Source: Diplonema japonicum (taxonomy: Eukaryota; Euglenozoa; Diplonemea; Diplonemida; Diplonemidae). Taken from it: a stretch of DNA of 64,000 nucleotides. Within the stretch, counting starts at the first letter, position 1, and every line of letters starts with the position of its first letter. The notes below the pieces were generated by a model that saw nothing but the letters and a program-made list of their open reading frames with translations, made no database searches and had not been told where the DNA came from. The stretch is from contig OZ025681.1 of the NCBI GenBank assembly GCA_964019335.1, forward strand, positions 248,001 to 312,000, read 5' to 3'. Below are positions 44,001 to 51,053 of this stretch, piece after piece. The translations under genes and the position numbers were made by a program.

Positions 44001-46930
44001 TCACAGTCACCCCAATCTGCTTCCTTACCAGGACGGCACACGCCAGGCACTCTGACCCCGCCTTTCGACCCTGCAATGTCTGGGGTCATGATTATAATGT
44101 TCGCAACCTCTCTCTCCGGGAAACCTGCCGGCTTCTTCGGGCACAGCCACGTTTGCCACAGTGGTTCAAGACGACAGTCGTCGCACACATTCCACCAGTC
44201 CTTGTTCGAACCAACTATGGTAGGGCGGCCCTCTCCAGTCGCAGATCCGTCGAAGTCGATGAAGTTGAAGAAGCGAGAAGCACCGTTGTTCGCGATCTTC
44301 AGGCTGATGTACTGGCTGGGGTCCACATTTGTGTACTTTATGTTGTTCACTGCACTGATCTGCTGCGGTTTGAACTCGTCGGAATGAAAGAGCGCTGACC
44401 AGATGATGTTGTTGTGCGCATAGGCGTTGCCACCGGCGGCGCAGTAAGAGTCGTCAAATAAGTAGTTCGTCTTCCCTGGGATGGTCACCTTGCGGCATGT
44501 CCCCTGTTCGTAGTTTCGGAATTCCGTGTTCGTGATGACAGACTTGACGTTGACGTCGTAGAACTGGAAGCCGTCGTGGTGCAGGTCCGCCATCCCGATC
44601 TCGTCGTTCCCACTCACCCCGTTCACGATCGCATTCCCAAGCCACGCCTCGCCGAATATGGTCACAGCACGAGCAATGTCATGGAACTCGGCTTGTTCCA
44701 CCTCTACGCGTTGCCCCCAATGAAGCACCCCCACGTTGCAAGCGTACATCAAGGTGTTCTCCAGCTTTGTCCACACCTGCGTTCCTTCCCACCTCTGATA
44801 GCCAGGCTCCTTCTCAAGACGTGTGTTTCTGTTGATCATCCCTGATTCATAGCGCAGCTTCGTCCCCTCATACATCAACTCACCGCCGACATAAATGCAC
44901 CCACCAGCACTCCAGTAGGCCCCAGAAGAGTGTGCTGTGTTGCCGTAGAAACGTTTGAAGGGTCGGCTGCGTGGTTCGATCGTTGTGTCAGACTGGAACT
45001 CTCCAATGGGTTTTCCCAGGCCAGGGAAGCCGAAACCAGACCAACCACCAGAGGCCACGTTGCCAATAATATCGTTGTATGAGTTGGAGAAATAAAACCC
45101 AGCTGCGGATGAGTCCACTGGCTGGATGCGCTGACCAGAGGTGAGACCCCCAGCCCCAACATCCTCCATGACAACCTCACCACTTTGCCCACCGCCAGCG
45201 GCAGCCGCACCAATTGGCTTCACATAAGCAGCAAGGTTGTAGCTCACAGTGTTGTTCTCCTCGACCCCGTCCTCCACGTAGAAGCAGTTGCCTGTGGCGT
45301 TGAAGGCTACGTTCTCTGTCTCCAGGACCTCGTGGGTCCCGTGGATCACGAAGCACCTGAAGTACGTGTCCCTCGCCACGTTGTCAGAGAAGAAGGACCC
45401 CGACCCTGCCCCGAGGAGATGGAAGTGGAACGGGTAGCGTGCCATCGTGTTGGTCTGCCCCATGTAGCGGGTCGCCACACCGGCGAAGCGCCCACGAGAC
45501 CCTGCGACGATGGTGTGGCCCCCGTACCCCTCTGCGTCGGGAACCCCCTCCATCATCACGTGCCTGCTGAGGAGCCCGACCTCCCCTTGGTACTCGGTCC
45601 CTGCGTAGTGGGCGTACTGCAGCGGTGACTCGAACTGAATCAGCATCCCGTCGGGGCTCACAGCCTTGATCGTCATCACCTCGTTCTGGTTGGGCTGCCC
45701 GACATCTGTGTCGTCCCAGATCGTCGTCGTCAGCACCACCTCCTGCCCAGGGTACCAGTTCACCGACTGCTGCAGGTAGGCCCTGTCATCCCCTGCCCGC
45801 GCCTTCCTCGCAAGCCGTGCCCACGTCGGGTAGAAGCGCCTCCCGAACATGTCGATCTCCCCGCTCCCCACAGCAGCCATCCCCTTGCTCCCGTAGGTCT
45901 CCAGGTGAGATGCGGGGTCCCCCTTCGTCCCCCAGAAGGTGATCTTCACGGGGCCCTCCACCCTGCAGGTCGGGGCGCCGATCCGAAGCTTTCCCTTCAC
46001 CAAGAGGGCCCGTACCTGCAGCGAGATCTCCTCGTCCTTGAAGATGAGCTCAGAGGTGTCGGGGATCTCAATCTTGTCGTACTGCCCCACGAAGGAATCC
46101 TTCCCGACCACCACCTTCGTGTTTCCAGGGATTGTCAGGGACCCGGTGGCCGCCCCGAACTGTGCCTCCCAGGTCACGAGCCCAGGCTCCGTCCAAGGGC
46201 AGGCCGTTTGCGAGGTGAGCTCTGCAGCAGGCGGCGCAGGTGGCTGCACCATCACGAACTTCTCGCTGAAGGAAGGGAGCGTGGGGGGAGCGGCCTTCGA
46301 CTCAGCGTTCCTGTTCAAGCAAAAGTCCGTGAACGAGAAGTGCGTCTCCTTTGTCGGGCGCGCTGAGAGGTAGAACCGCACCCAGATCGACGAGGCCGCA
46401 TTGTCGAAGTTCACCTGCGACGTCCATGTCTGCTCGTAGCGGAACCACCCACTCCCGATGTCTGTCTTGGTGAAGGGTGTCTCCACCCCGCCGATCACGT
46501 TCTCCGGCTTATCCTGTGTGTAGTTCTTCGGCCAGATGACGTCCTTCGTGTAGGTGGTCTCCATCCCCTGCTTGAAGAGGACAAGCTGCGGCTCGAATGC
46601 GAGGTTCGGGTCCTCCTCCCCGGACAGCTTCATGTCGAAGGTGATGGAGTACGACATGCCCTTCTTGAAAGTGGGGATGGTCGCCGTGTACTTCAGGTAC
46701 ATGTACCAGTCCCCCCAGGCACGGATGGTGAAGGTGCTCATCGTGGAGTTGACTTCTTGCTTGTGCCCCCCTGCAGCCCAGTCGCTCCCCCCTTGAATGG
46801 GGGTGTACTCACGGCCGCATGTGGACTCACCTTCAATCTCGATGCTGGCAGGGATCGCGGGGCTTGGGGGTGTGGGGAACTGTGCAGCCGCGGAGGTAGC
46901 AAGCAGCACCGCCGCAAGAGGGCGGAACAT
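41018..46930 (-). CDS. Giant CEMIP/TMEM2-like G8 surface protein, copy 2
   Basis: 1970 residues with the same domain order as 32711-37990: signal peptide MFRPLAAVLLATSAAAQ, beta-sandwich module, G8 domain, CEMIP-like beta-helix (RYPFHFHLLGAGSGS, RCFVIHGTHE), Pro/Thr stalk, Cys module, acidic linker, one transmembrane helix and cytosolic tail. The stalk is about 210 residues longer (41390-43470). The tail changes abruptly inside the membrane helix (VALGVLCMCMVGALAAMKKR versus VALGVLGLGGACAFFACSKQ), so each copy has its own cytosolic end. Residues about 565-950 differ most, for example around NRNTRLEKEPGYQRWEGTQV, while long flanking blocks are identical at the DNA level. Confidence 0.85.
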   Translation of the reverse strand: MFRPLAAVLLATSAAAQFPTPPSPAIPASIEIEGESTCGREYTPIQGGSDWAAGGHKQEVNSTMSTFTIRAWGDWYMYLKYTATIPTFKKGMSYSITFDMKLSGEEDPNLAFEPQLVLFKQGMETTYTKDVIWPKNYTQDKPENVIGGVETPFTKTDIGSGWFRYEQTWTSQVNFDNAASSIWVRFYLSARPTKETHFSFTDFCLNRNAESKAAPPTLPSFSEKFVMVQPPAPPAAELTSQTACPWTEPGLVTWEAQFGAATGSLTIPGNTKVVVGKDSFVGQYDKIEIPDTSELIFKDEEISLQVRALLVKGKLRIGAPTCRVEGPVKITFWGTKGDPASHLETYGSKGMAAVGSGEIDMFGRRFYPTWARLARKARAGDDRAYLQQSVNWYPGQEVVLTTTIWDDTDVGQPNQNEVMTIKAVSPDGMLIQFESPLQYAHYAGTEYQGEVGLLSRHVMMEGVPDAEGYGGHTIVAGSRGRFAGVATRYMGQTNTMARYPFHFHLLGAGSGSFFSDNVARDTYFRCFVIHGTHEVLETENVAFNATGNCFYVEDGVEENNTVSYNLAAYVKPIGAAAAGGGQSGEVVMEDVGAGGLTSGQRIQPVDSSAAGFYFSNSYNDIIGNVASGGWSGFGFPGLGKPIGEFQSDTTIEPRSRPFKRFYGNTAHSSGAYWSAGGCIYVGGELMYEGTKLRYESGMINRNTRLEKEPGYQRWEGTQVWTKLENTLMYACNVGVLHWGQRVEVEQAEFHDIARAVTIFGEAWLGNAIVNGVSGNDEIGMADLHHDGFQFYDVNVKSVITNTEFRNYEQGTCRKVTIPGKTNYLFDDSYCAAGGNAYAHNNIIWSALFHSDEFKPQQISAVNNIKYTNVDPSQYISLKIANNGASRFFNFIDFDGSATGEGRPTIVGSNKDWWNVCDDCRLEPLWQTWLCPKKPAGFPEREVANIIIMTPDIAGSKGGVRVPGVCRPGKEADWGDCDVGYIALWGHGPDHGDALRSSPITQNAGITGIAGTGWFLALDGGAAKHLTISPAQVPNGAPLRFAATYPSGTTFTVKGSHRWNTPLDMTYTLATDLADLWANPHTKYFFDGENLILMLKKSTGMADSSKFERDNTWVYDVDKDWTITIQASCTANGDGFCSVTHKIPAWTEGCPTSPAPDTLAPAVPTTSPDTVTPTAVPTNAPDTTVPTAVPTNAPDTVTPTAVPTGAPDTVIPTSTPTGAPDTSVPTAIPTTSPVTTVPTAMPSNAPDTTTPTASPTNAPDTAGPTAVPTTAPDTGAPATTAPATAVPTGAPSTTAPDTLSPGKTAEPTAVPTTAPDTAEPTAEPTGAPVTTSPVTQPPVTAVPTAMPTAVPTSAPSTAVPTAIPTSSPDTTVPTASPTNAPDTAEPTAVPTTAPDTGVPATTAPATAVPTGAPSTTAPDTLSPGKTAEPTAVPTTAPDTAEPTAIPTAEPTGSPATTSPVTQSPVTAVPTSAPETVTPTAMPTSAPVTAVPTAMPTGAPDTAVPTAIPTSSPDTTVPTASPTNAPDTAGPTAVPTTAPNTAAPTAVPTTAPNTAVPTATPTSAPSTAVPTAEPTEAPATNAPTTLVPGKTAEPTAVPTTAPDTAVPTATPTSAPSTAVPTATPTAEPTGAPVTDAPTTLVPGKTAEPTAVPTTAPDTAIPTGTPTLTPTAEPTGAPKTEVPATLSPGDTAVPTATPTTSPDTAGPTGVPSGSPVTKTPTTLSPGDTASPTAAPTQAPSTATPTAGPTGAPATLVPGQSAVPTATPTQAPETGAPATLVPGTTAVPTSTPTSAPNTGAPATLVPGTTAVPTATPTQAPETGAPATLVPGTTAVPTSTPTASPTATRAPETAEPGVGNAMTPAPDVGCDGLGEGARCVLDGVEGACDRKGVCVKGGTALEPEEEDDDGSSGIPWWVWLLVALGVLCMCMVGALAAMKKRKRDTEIDLGQFLSVLEGPEMAAMGKTGPNELVRV
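41390..43470 (-). repeat. Pro/Thr stalk repeat of G8 copy 2
   Basis: Same unit types as in copy 1 with more units; the part at 41390-42193 is identical to 33062-33865 by eye. Confidence 0.85.
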
Positions 46931-46949
46931 GTGTGTGCAACGGTGGAAT

Positions 46950-46951
46950 CT
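46950..46951 (-). promoter_or_regulatory. Predicted splice acceptor of G8 copy 2
   Basis: Coding strand: TTCTTTTTTTCCCTTCTTCC then TGTTTACTTCACTCCTCACAG, 19 nt before the ATG. Confidence 0.65.
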
Positions 46952-47048
46952 GTGAGGAGTGAAGTAAACAGGAAGAAGGGAAAAAAAGAATATGCAGACG
47001 ACGTATGACGAATGGGTTGATATGATGGTTTAAATATGACCACTATGA

Positions 47049-47216
47049 CTATGCCTCTTCTTCTTCTTCTTCCTCCTCTTCTTCGTCGTCCCCACCGTCC
47101 TCCATCTCTTCACCTTCTTCCATCTCCTCTCCTTCTTCCATCTCTTCATCTTCTTCTTCTTCGTCTTCTTCCTCAGCCTCTGGACCCACTCCGTCCTTGT
47201 CTTGTACTCTGTGCAT
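47049..47216 (-). CDS. Short acidic ORF or terminal exon
   Basis: From an ATG at 47216 the minus strand encodes 55 residues starting MHRVQDKDGVGPEAEEEDEE and continuing as nearly pure Glu/Asp with Met/Gly spacers to EEEEA and a TAG. The same frame is open upstream to about 47270 (YGTFTEALFIALDSAVAEL), where an AG follows an A/T-rich stretch. Reading-frame use of GAA/GAG and GAC looks like a genuine acidic tail, as in chaperones, tubulins or nucleolar proteins, not random repeat. It could be a separate small protein or the last exon of a spliced gene. Confidence 0.4.
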   Translation of the reverse strand: MHRVQDKDGVGPEAEEEDEEEEDEEMEEGEEMEEGEEMEDGGDDEEEEEEEEEEA

Positions 47217-47506
47217 GAGTTCCGCCACTGCGCTGTCTAGTGCAATGAAAAGGGCCTCAGTGAATGTGCCATAGCTATTTTTTTTTTATATTAATATTAT
47301 GAAATACTGTAAAACCGATCAAGTCCGAACGGAAAAAAAAAAACAATTCAGGTCCGGAGAGGGAAGGATTAAGGGTTCGGGTCTTTATGCGGTTCGGTAC
47401 TTTTCGCCTTAAAAGCCATCGTCTTCCCAGTTCTAGGCAGAGAAGTCGTGGGTAGGGGGCAGGGCGGTAGGGGGTAGGGTAGGTGCCAACGAATGATACG
47501 AAAATG

Positions 47507-48346
47507 TTAAAGGACAGGAACAGTATCCCTCACATCGACGCCTGCCACTTCAGGGGGAGTGGAGACCTTGGTGTTCGATGTGTAAGCGAACCTATAACCG
47601 ATAAGTCCTTCCTGGGTTGTACTTGCCATGTCGACCGGGTACATGTTCTTATCTGTCATAAGGCGTGGTGTGGCATAAAAGGAAAAGAGATCACGGACGT
47701 AGCAAGCAACGGCGTCCCCCCCCAAAGAAGTTCCGGTCCACGGAGCTCTCCGGAGCTTTCCGGTAATTCTTCCTTTCGGAATTAATTGTTTTACAGTATT
47801 GGAATTATTCGGACCCCCCCTTTTTATATTTTTCTTCTTTCTTTTCTCGTTTGTTCTTTGTTCATACCCAAGACCTACTGCGTCGGTTGGTTTTCTCCCC
47901 CAGATGAAGATCTCCCATTTCTGCCCCTTCACCCCCATGCTCCCGTACCTCGCCTTTCTTCCCGTGACCAGGGGCTCTCTGCCCAAGGCGTCCTTCATCA
48001 GCTTCCAGAGGTCCTCGGTCTTTTTGTAAAGCTCAGCCTTTCCAGTAGGGTTCTCCTTTGTTATTCTGGGTAGGGTCTTCGCTAGCCACTTCTTACGAAG
48101 CTTGGCCATGGCGGAGCCCTGGAGAGGCTCGGTGGGGTGCGGCTTTGCGGAAATGTCGACGGCGGCGCCTCCAGAGCTACCCTTCTGCTTGACGACCTTC
48201 TTTTCCTGCGATACCTTGTATTTCTTAGCTCCCAGCTGCATGGGAGTGAGCCCTTCCTCATGGCCCCTCACTCTCTTTAAGCTTGGTGCCGCCACAGATA
48301 CAGGCACCTTGGCCTTCAAACGGAATCGCTTAGCGGTCGCTGACAT
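47507..48346 (-). CDS. Basic protein of unknown function, possibly interrupted
   Basis: 279 residues open. The N-terminal two thirds are strongly basic (MSATAKRFRLKAKVPVSVAA, KKYKVSQEKKVVKQ, LRKKWLAKTLPRI) and lack membrane segments, fitting a nuclear or nucleolar protein. From about residue 158 (TDAVGLGYEQRTNEKRKKKN) the DNA becomes homopolymer-rich like the spacers, so the frame may run into an intron (GTAGGT at that point could be a donor) or untranslated sequence. I recognise no family. Acceptor-like TTTTCAG sits 5 nt before the ATG. Confidence 0.55.
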   Translation of the reverse strand: MSATAKRFRLKAKVPVSVAAPSLKRVRGHEEGLTPMQLGAKKYKVSQEKKVVKQKGSSGGAAVDISAKPHPTEPLQGSAMAKLRKKWLAKTLPRITKENPTGKAELYKKTEDLWKLMKDALGREPLVTGRKARYGSMGVKGQKWEIFIWGRKPTDAVGLGYEQRTNEKRKKKNIKRGGPNNSNTVKQLIPKGRITGKLRRAPWTGTSLGGDAVACYVRDLFSFYATPRLMTDKNMYPVDMASTTQEGLIGYRFAYTSNTKVSTPPEVAGVDVRDTVPVL

Positions 48347-48566
48347 GTTAACTGAAAACCTTTAAGAAATAATCTTCTTTTGTAAAGAATACAGCCAACC
48401 ATTGCAATAATAACAATAAACTAGGGGGGGGGGGGGCGTAAGTAATATAAAACAGATTCTTTTTTTTCTCTTTTTTTTGTTTCTTTTTCTTTTTTCTTCT
48501 TTTTGCACTTACTAAAAAGGGCAGGCCTCGCCTGTTTTCTCTTTTTTTCTTGCTAAGATGCTTTTG

Positions 48567-48606
<40 letters not shown>

Positions 48607-48705
48607 CACGTTATATGAATGCACTCAGGATTGGAAAAAAAAAGAAGAGAAAAAAAAAAAAAAAAAAAAAAAGAGAATTTCTTTGTCCCTTATAGGCCGA
48701 AAGTC
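48347..48705. other. AT-rich spacer
   Basis: No gene; homopolymers (poly-G near 48425, poly-A of about 38 at 48567-48604). Confidence 0.55.
48352..48353 (-). promoter_or_regulatory. Predicted splice acceptor of basic-protein gene
   Basis: ATTATTTCTTAAAGGTTTTCAG on the coding strand, 5 nt before the ATG at 48346. Confidence 0.5.
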
Positions 48706-49158
48706 TCAGTAGCGAACAACATTGTACTGAGGCTGGTGGGGATAAAGCGGATTTCCCGTGGGGGGCTGATAGTACATTGCCTGAGTCCCCATGTTAGGAG
48801 GCATCGGCTGGTAGACAGGAACAGTACTCAGTGGGTAAGCGGTGTTGGCGGTGTCTTGGTTCTGCCGTTTCCGAGCCTGTCGGGCTGCAATGTACATACA
48901 GGTTCCGAAGGCTACAAGCCCCCCTGTCACCCAAAACACAATACTGTAAACATATCTATCGTTCTCCCTAGAAGGAGCACGGGTAGGCGGAGAGGAGGTA
49001 GAAGGAGATGGAGTAGCTGGCGAAGCTGTGTCATCGCCCCCTACTGGGGCTGTGATCGTTGAGGTGCTGTTGTCGTCATCCCCGAGCACCGAAACCCCCC
49101 TTGCTACCTGAGCACTGAAGGAGATGAGAAGGAAAACGGCAGTTGTTGATTTCAACAT
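48706..49158 (-). CDS. Small single-pass membrane protein with Ser/Thr/Pro ectodomain
   Basis: 150 residues from the ATG at 49158 (MLKSTTAVFLLISFSAQVAR, a signal peptide). A short Ser/Thr/Pro-rich ectodomain (STSTITAPVGG, SPATPSPSTSSPPTRAPS), likely O-glycosylated, then one membrane helix (YVYSIVFWVTGGLVAFGTCM, about 74-94), a basic stop-transfer AARQARKRQ, and a Pro/Tyr/Gln-rich tail (VPVYQPMPPNMG, YQPPTGNPLYPHQPQYN). Same architecture as the array proteins at 5.8-11.1 kb but without cysteines or clear sequence similarity. Function unknown. Confidence 0.65.
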   Translation of the reverse strand: MLKSTTAVFLLISFSAQVARGVSVLGDDDNSTSTITAPVGGDDTASPATPSPSTSSPPTRAPSRENDRYVYSIVFWVTGGLVAFGTCMYIAARQARKRQNQDTANTAYPLSTVPVYQPMPPNMGTQAMYYQPPTGNPLYPHQPQYNVVRY

Positions 49159-50180
49159 ATGTTTTTTGGTGCCACCTCTCCCCCCTCCCCCCACCCCCTT
49201 CCTTTTTTCTTTTTTTTATCCACTGTATTAAGTGTAAAGCGAAAAATCCCGAAAGGAAACGGCTATGTAAAGGTAAACACTGCCAGAGGGACCGAACGAA
49301 AGGTGCCTCGCGAAGATGCGGGGAGGCGGCAACGATCATGGCGGAGGACGACGGCCTCGCCAAGGATGATGTCATGCACCGGACAAACGCCTCTGGAATG
49401 CCCGTGCACGTGCTCGGCTGAAGGCTGGGGCTCCTCAAGAACTTGAACCCCCTATTTATTTGGGGTTTTTGAAGATACTTACTCTTTTGGGGCTTTAGAA
49501 GGAAAGCGATGCTCGTCACTGAAATTAGACAGCTGGAACTCAGCCCTATTCTCACAGCAGAGCGCAGAGCGAAGGAGCGTTAGATCTACGCAGAACGACA
49601 ACAGCTGTTTACGCAGATGTCATGGGGAAAAAAAGATTCAGCCTTAACGAAGACAGGTCTGTTTCCCACCCCGAGAAAAAAAACGCGGGTGCTTTTCTCT
49701 TCCGGATTTCTTCGTTTTACGTGTTGGTTTAATATGACATTCAAAAGAACAATAAATAGACAAGAGAAGGCAGGGAACAATGGGTTTCAAAAAAAAAAAA
49801 AGAAAAAAACACATGGTCGCCGTAAAAAAGATAAATTGCCGTTGGAGAAAAACACAAAAAAGAAAAAAAAAAAACCTCACCTCATTCTCATTTTGCATAA
49901 ATCATACAATCTTTTCTTTTTTTTTTTATTTCTTTCTTTTCTTTTTCATTCAAGAAAGAATCGGTAAATGGGGGGGGGACGGTGGGGAGAGAAGAAGAAA
50001 AGAGGAACGAGGAGAAGAAGAGGAAAAAAAAAAAAGAGTTATAACCAACGGCTTCTCAGGCAAAAAAAAAAAAAAAAAGAACGGGGACTGGAAAAAAAAA
50101 AAAGAAATCTAAAGGTCACTCCAAACATAGGAGGAGGGGGACATTGGGGGGATTCATTACACTTTCTTTCTTTTTCCCTC
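49159..50180. other. Spacer
   Basis: No supported gene; a frame at 49076-49555 begins with a signal-like stretch but overlaps the previous gene and decays into homopolymer, so it is not called. Confidence 0.5.
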
Positions 50181-50969
50181 CTACTCGTCCGTGAACTTAA
50201 CCGAGTACCTCTTCTGCATATCGGGCACCTTAGCAAGTACCTTCGAAAAGTCCGCAGCCGTAAGCTCCAACTTATTCTCAACATTAACAGACGCGAAGAT
50301 CCTAGTCGCCATTGAATTACACGCTTCCCGTAGATTGGGGATTTCCTCGTTGGTGATGTCTGGACGGGCAAATTTCGGTGTAGGAAACGACCCTTTAGGC
50401 CAACCAGGACGGACCTTGGGACCCACAGGGTCCTGGAACAATGTAGCTTCGGCAGCTAAACACCATAAATCACGAAGCCCTGTGGTGACTTCCAACAGAG
50501 CGCGAATGTCTTCCTCACGAATATTTCCACTGCCATCGAAATCGAATAGCCGGTAGGCGACCTCGGATTTTATTTGAGGTGGGGCGTCTTGGTTTAAACA
50601 AGATGCCATGGTGACGAATGCGTCAAAACTCATGCCTTCTTCGTTGTCCCTGAAGATCTCGTACACGCGCGGGGCGAATGGATTGCAGTTGAACCACGGC
50701 ATCAACAGAAACTGTTGCAGCCGGAGCAGTTTGGTTCCTCTGTCCCCTTCGTCTCCGTACCATACCTTAGGATCGCTGGTACAGTCCTCCTTCGGGAGCT
50801 CCGCGTCTTCAAGAACCTCTGGAATACCCAACGGATCCGTCGCAAGAGTAAACCTCACAAACTCCCTGTACAGAACCTTCAGCTCCGTCTCGCTCACATA
50901 CAACGCAGACGTTTTAATGTCAAGCGTGTCCTGCTTCAAGGGGAACCGCTTTGAAAAACAATCGCCCAT
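50181..50969 (-). CDS. CIB-like EF-hand protein, probably N-myristoylated
   Basis: 262 residues. MGDCFSKRF has Gly2 and Cys4, a myristoylation/palmitoylation-type start. The order FRDNEEGMSFDAFVTMAS, then PPQIKSEVAYRLFDFDGSGN with IREEDI, follows the calcium-and-integrin-binding/calcineurin-B layout; DFDGSGNIREED is one canonical Ca2+-binding loop (about 145-156). A C-terminal loop (VNVENKLELTAADF) lacks several ligands and is probably non-functional. An insert near 165-200 (FQDPVGPKVRPGWPKG) is unusual for the family. It may be a membrane-tethered Ca2+ sensor. It lies only 84 bp downstream of the kinase gene at 51054 in coding sense. Confidence 0.72.
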   Translation of the reverse strand: MGDCFSKRFPLKQDTLDIKTSALYVSETELKVLYREFVRFTLATDPLGIPEVLEDAELPKEDCTSDPKVWYGDEGDRGTKLLRLQQFLLMPWFNCNPFAPRVYEIFRDNEEGMSFDAFVTMASCLNQDAPPQIKSEVAYRLFDFDGSGNIREEDIRALLEVTTGLRDLWCLAAEATLFQDPVGPKVRPGWPKGSFPTPKFARPDITNEEIPNLREACNSMATRIFASVNVENKLELTAADFSKVLAKVPDMQKRYSVKFTDE

Positions 50970-51005
50970 TTTTTTTTTTTCTCTTTTTTTTTCCCCCCCT
51001 TCTTT

Positions 51006-51007
51006 CT
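51006..51007 (-). promoter_or_regulatory. Predicted splice acceptor of CIB-like gene
   Basis: Within the 84-bp gap after the kinase stop: TTTATTTTTATTTTTTTCG, then AATTCCCCAACACCAAG on the coding strand, about 37 nt before the ATG; a purine-rich leader follows. Confidence 0.5.
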
Positions 51008-51053
51008 TGGTGTTGGGGAATTAAAAAAACGAAAAAAATAAAAATAAACGACA

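Noticed and set aside
47486-47560. Promoter or strand-switch region
   Set aside because: Genes on both sides are on the same strand; no divergent or convergent junction occurs anywhere in the window.
49076-49555. Minus frame beginning with a signal-like sequence
   Set aside because: Overlaps the membrane-protein gene in another frame, composition like spacer, no conserved motif.
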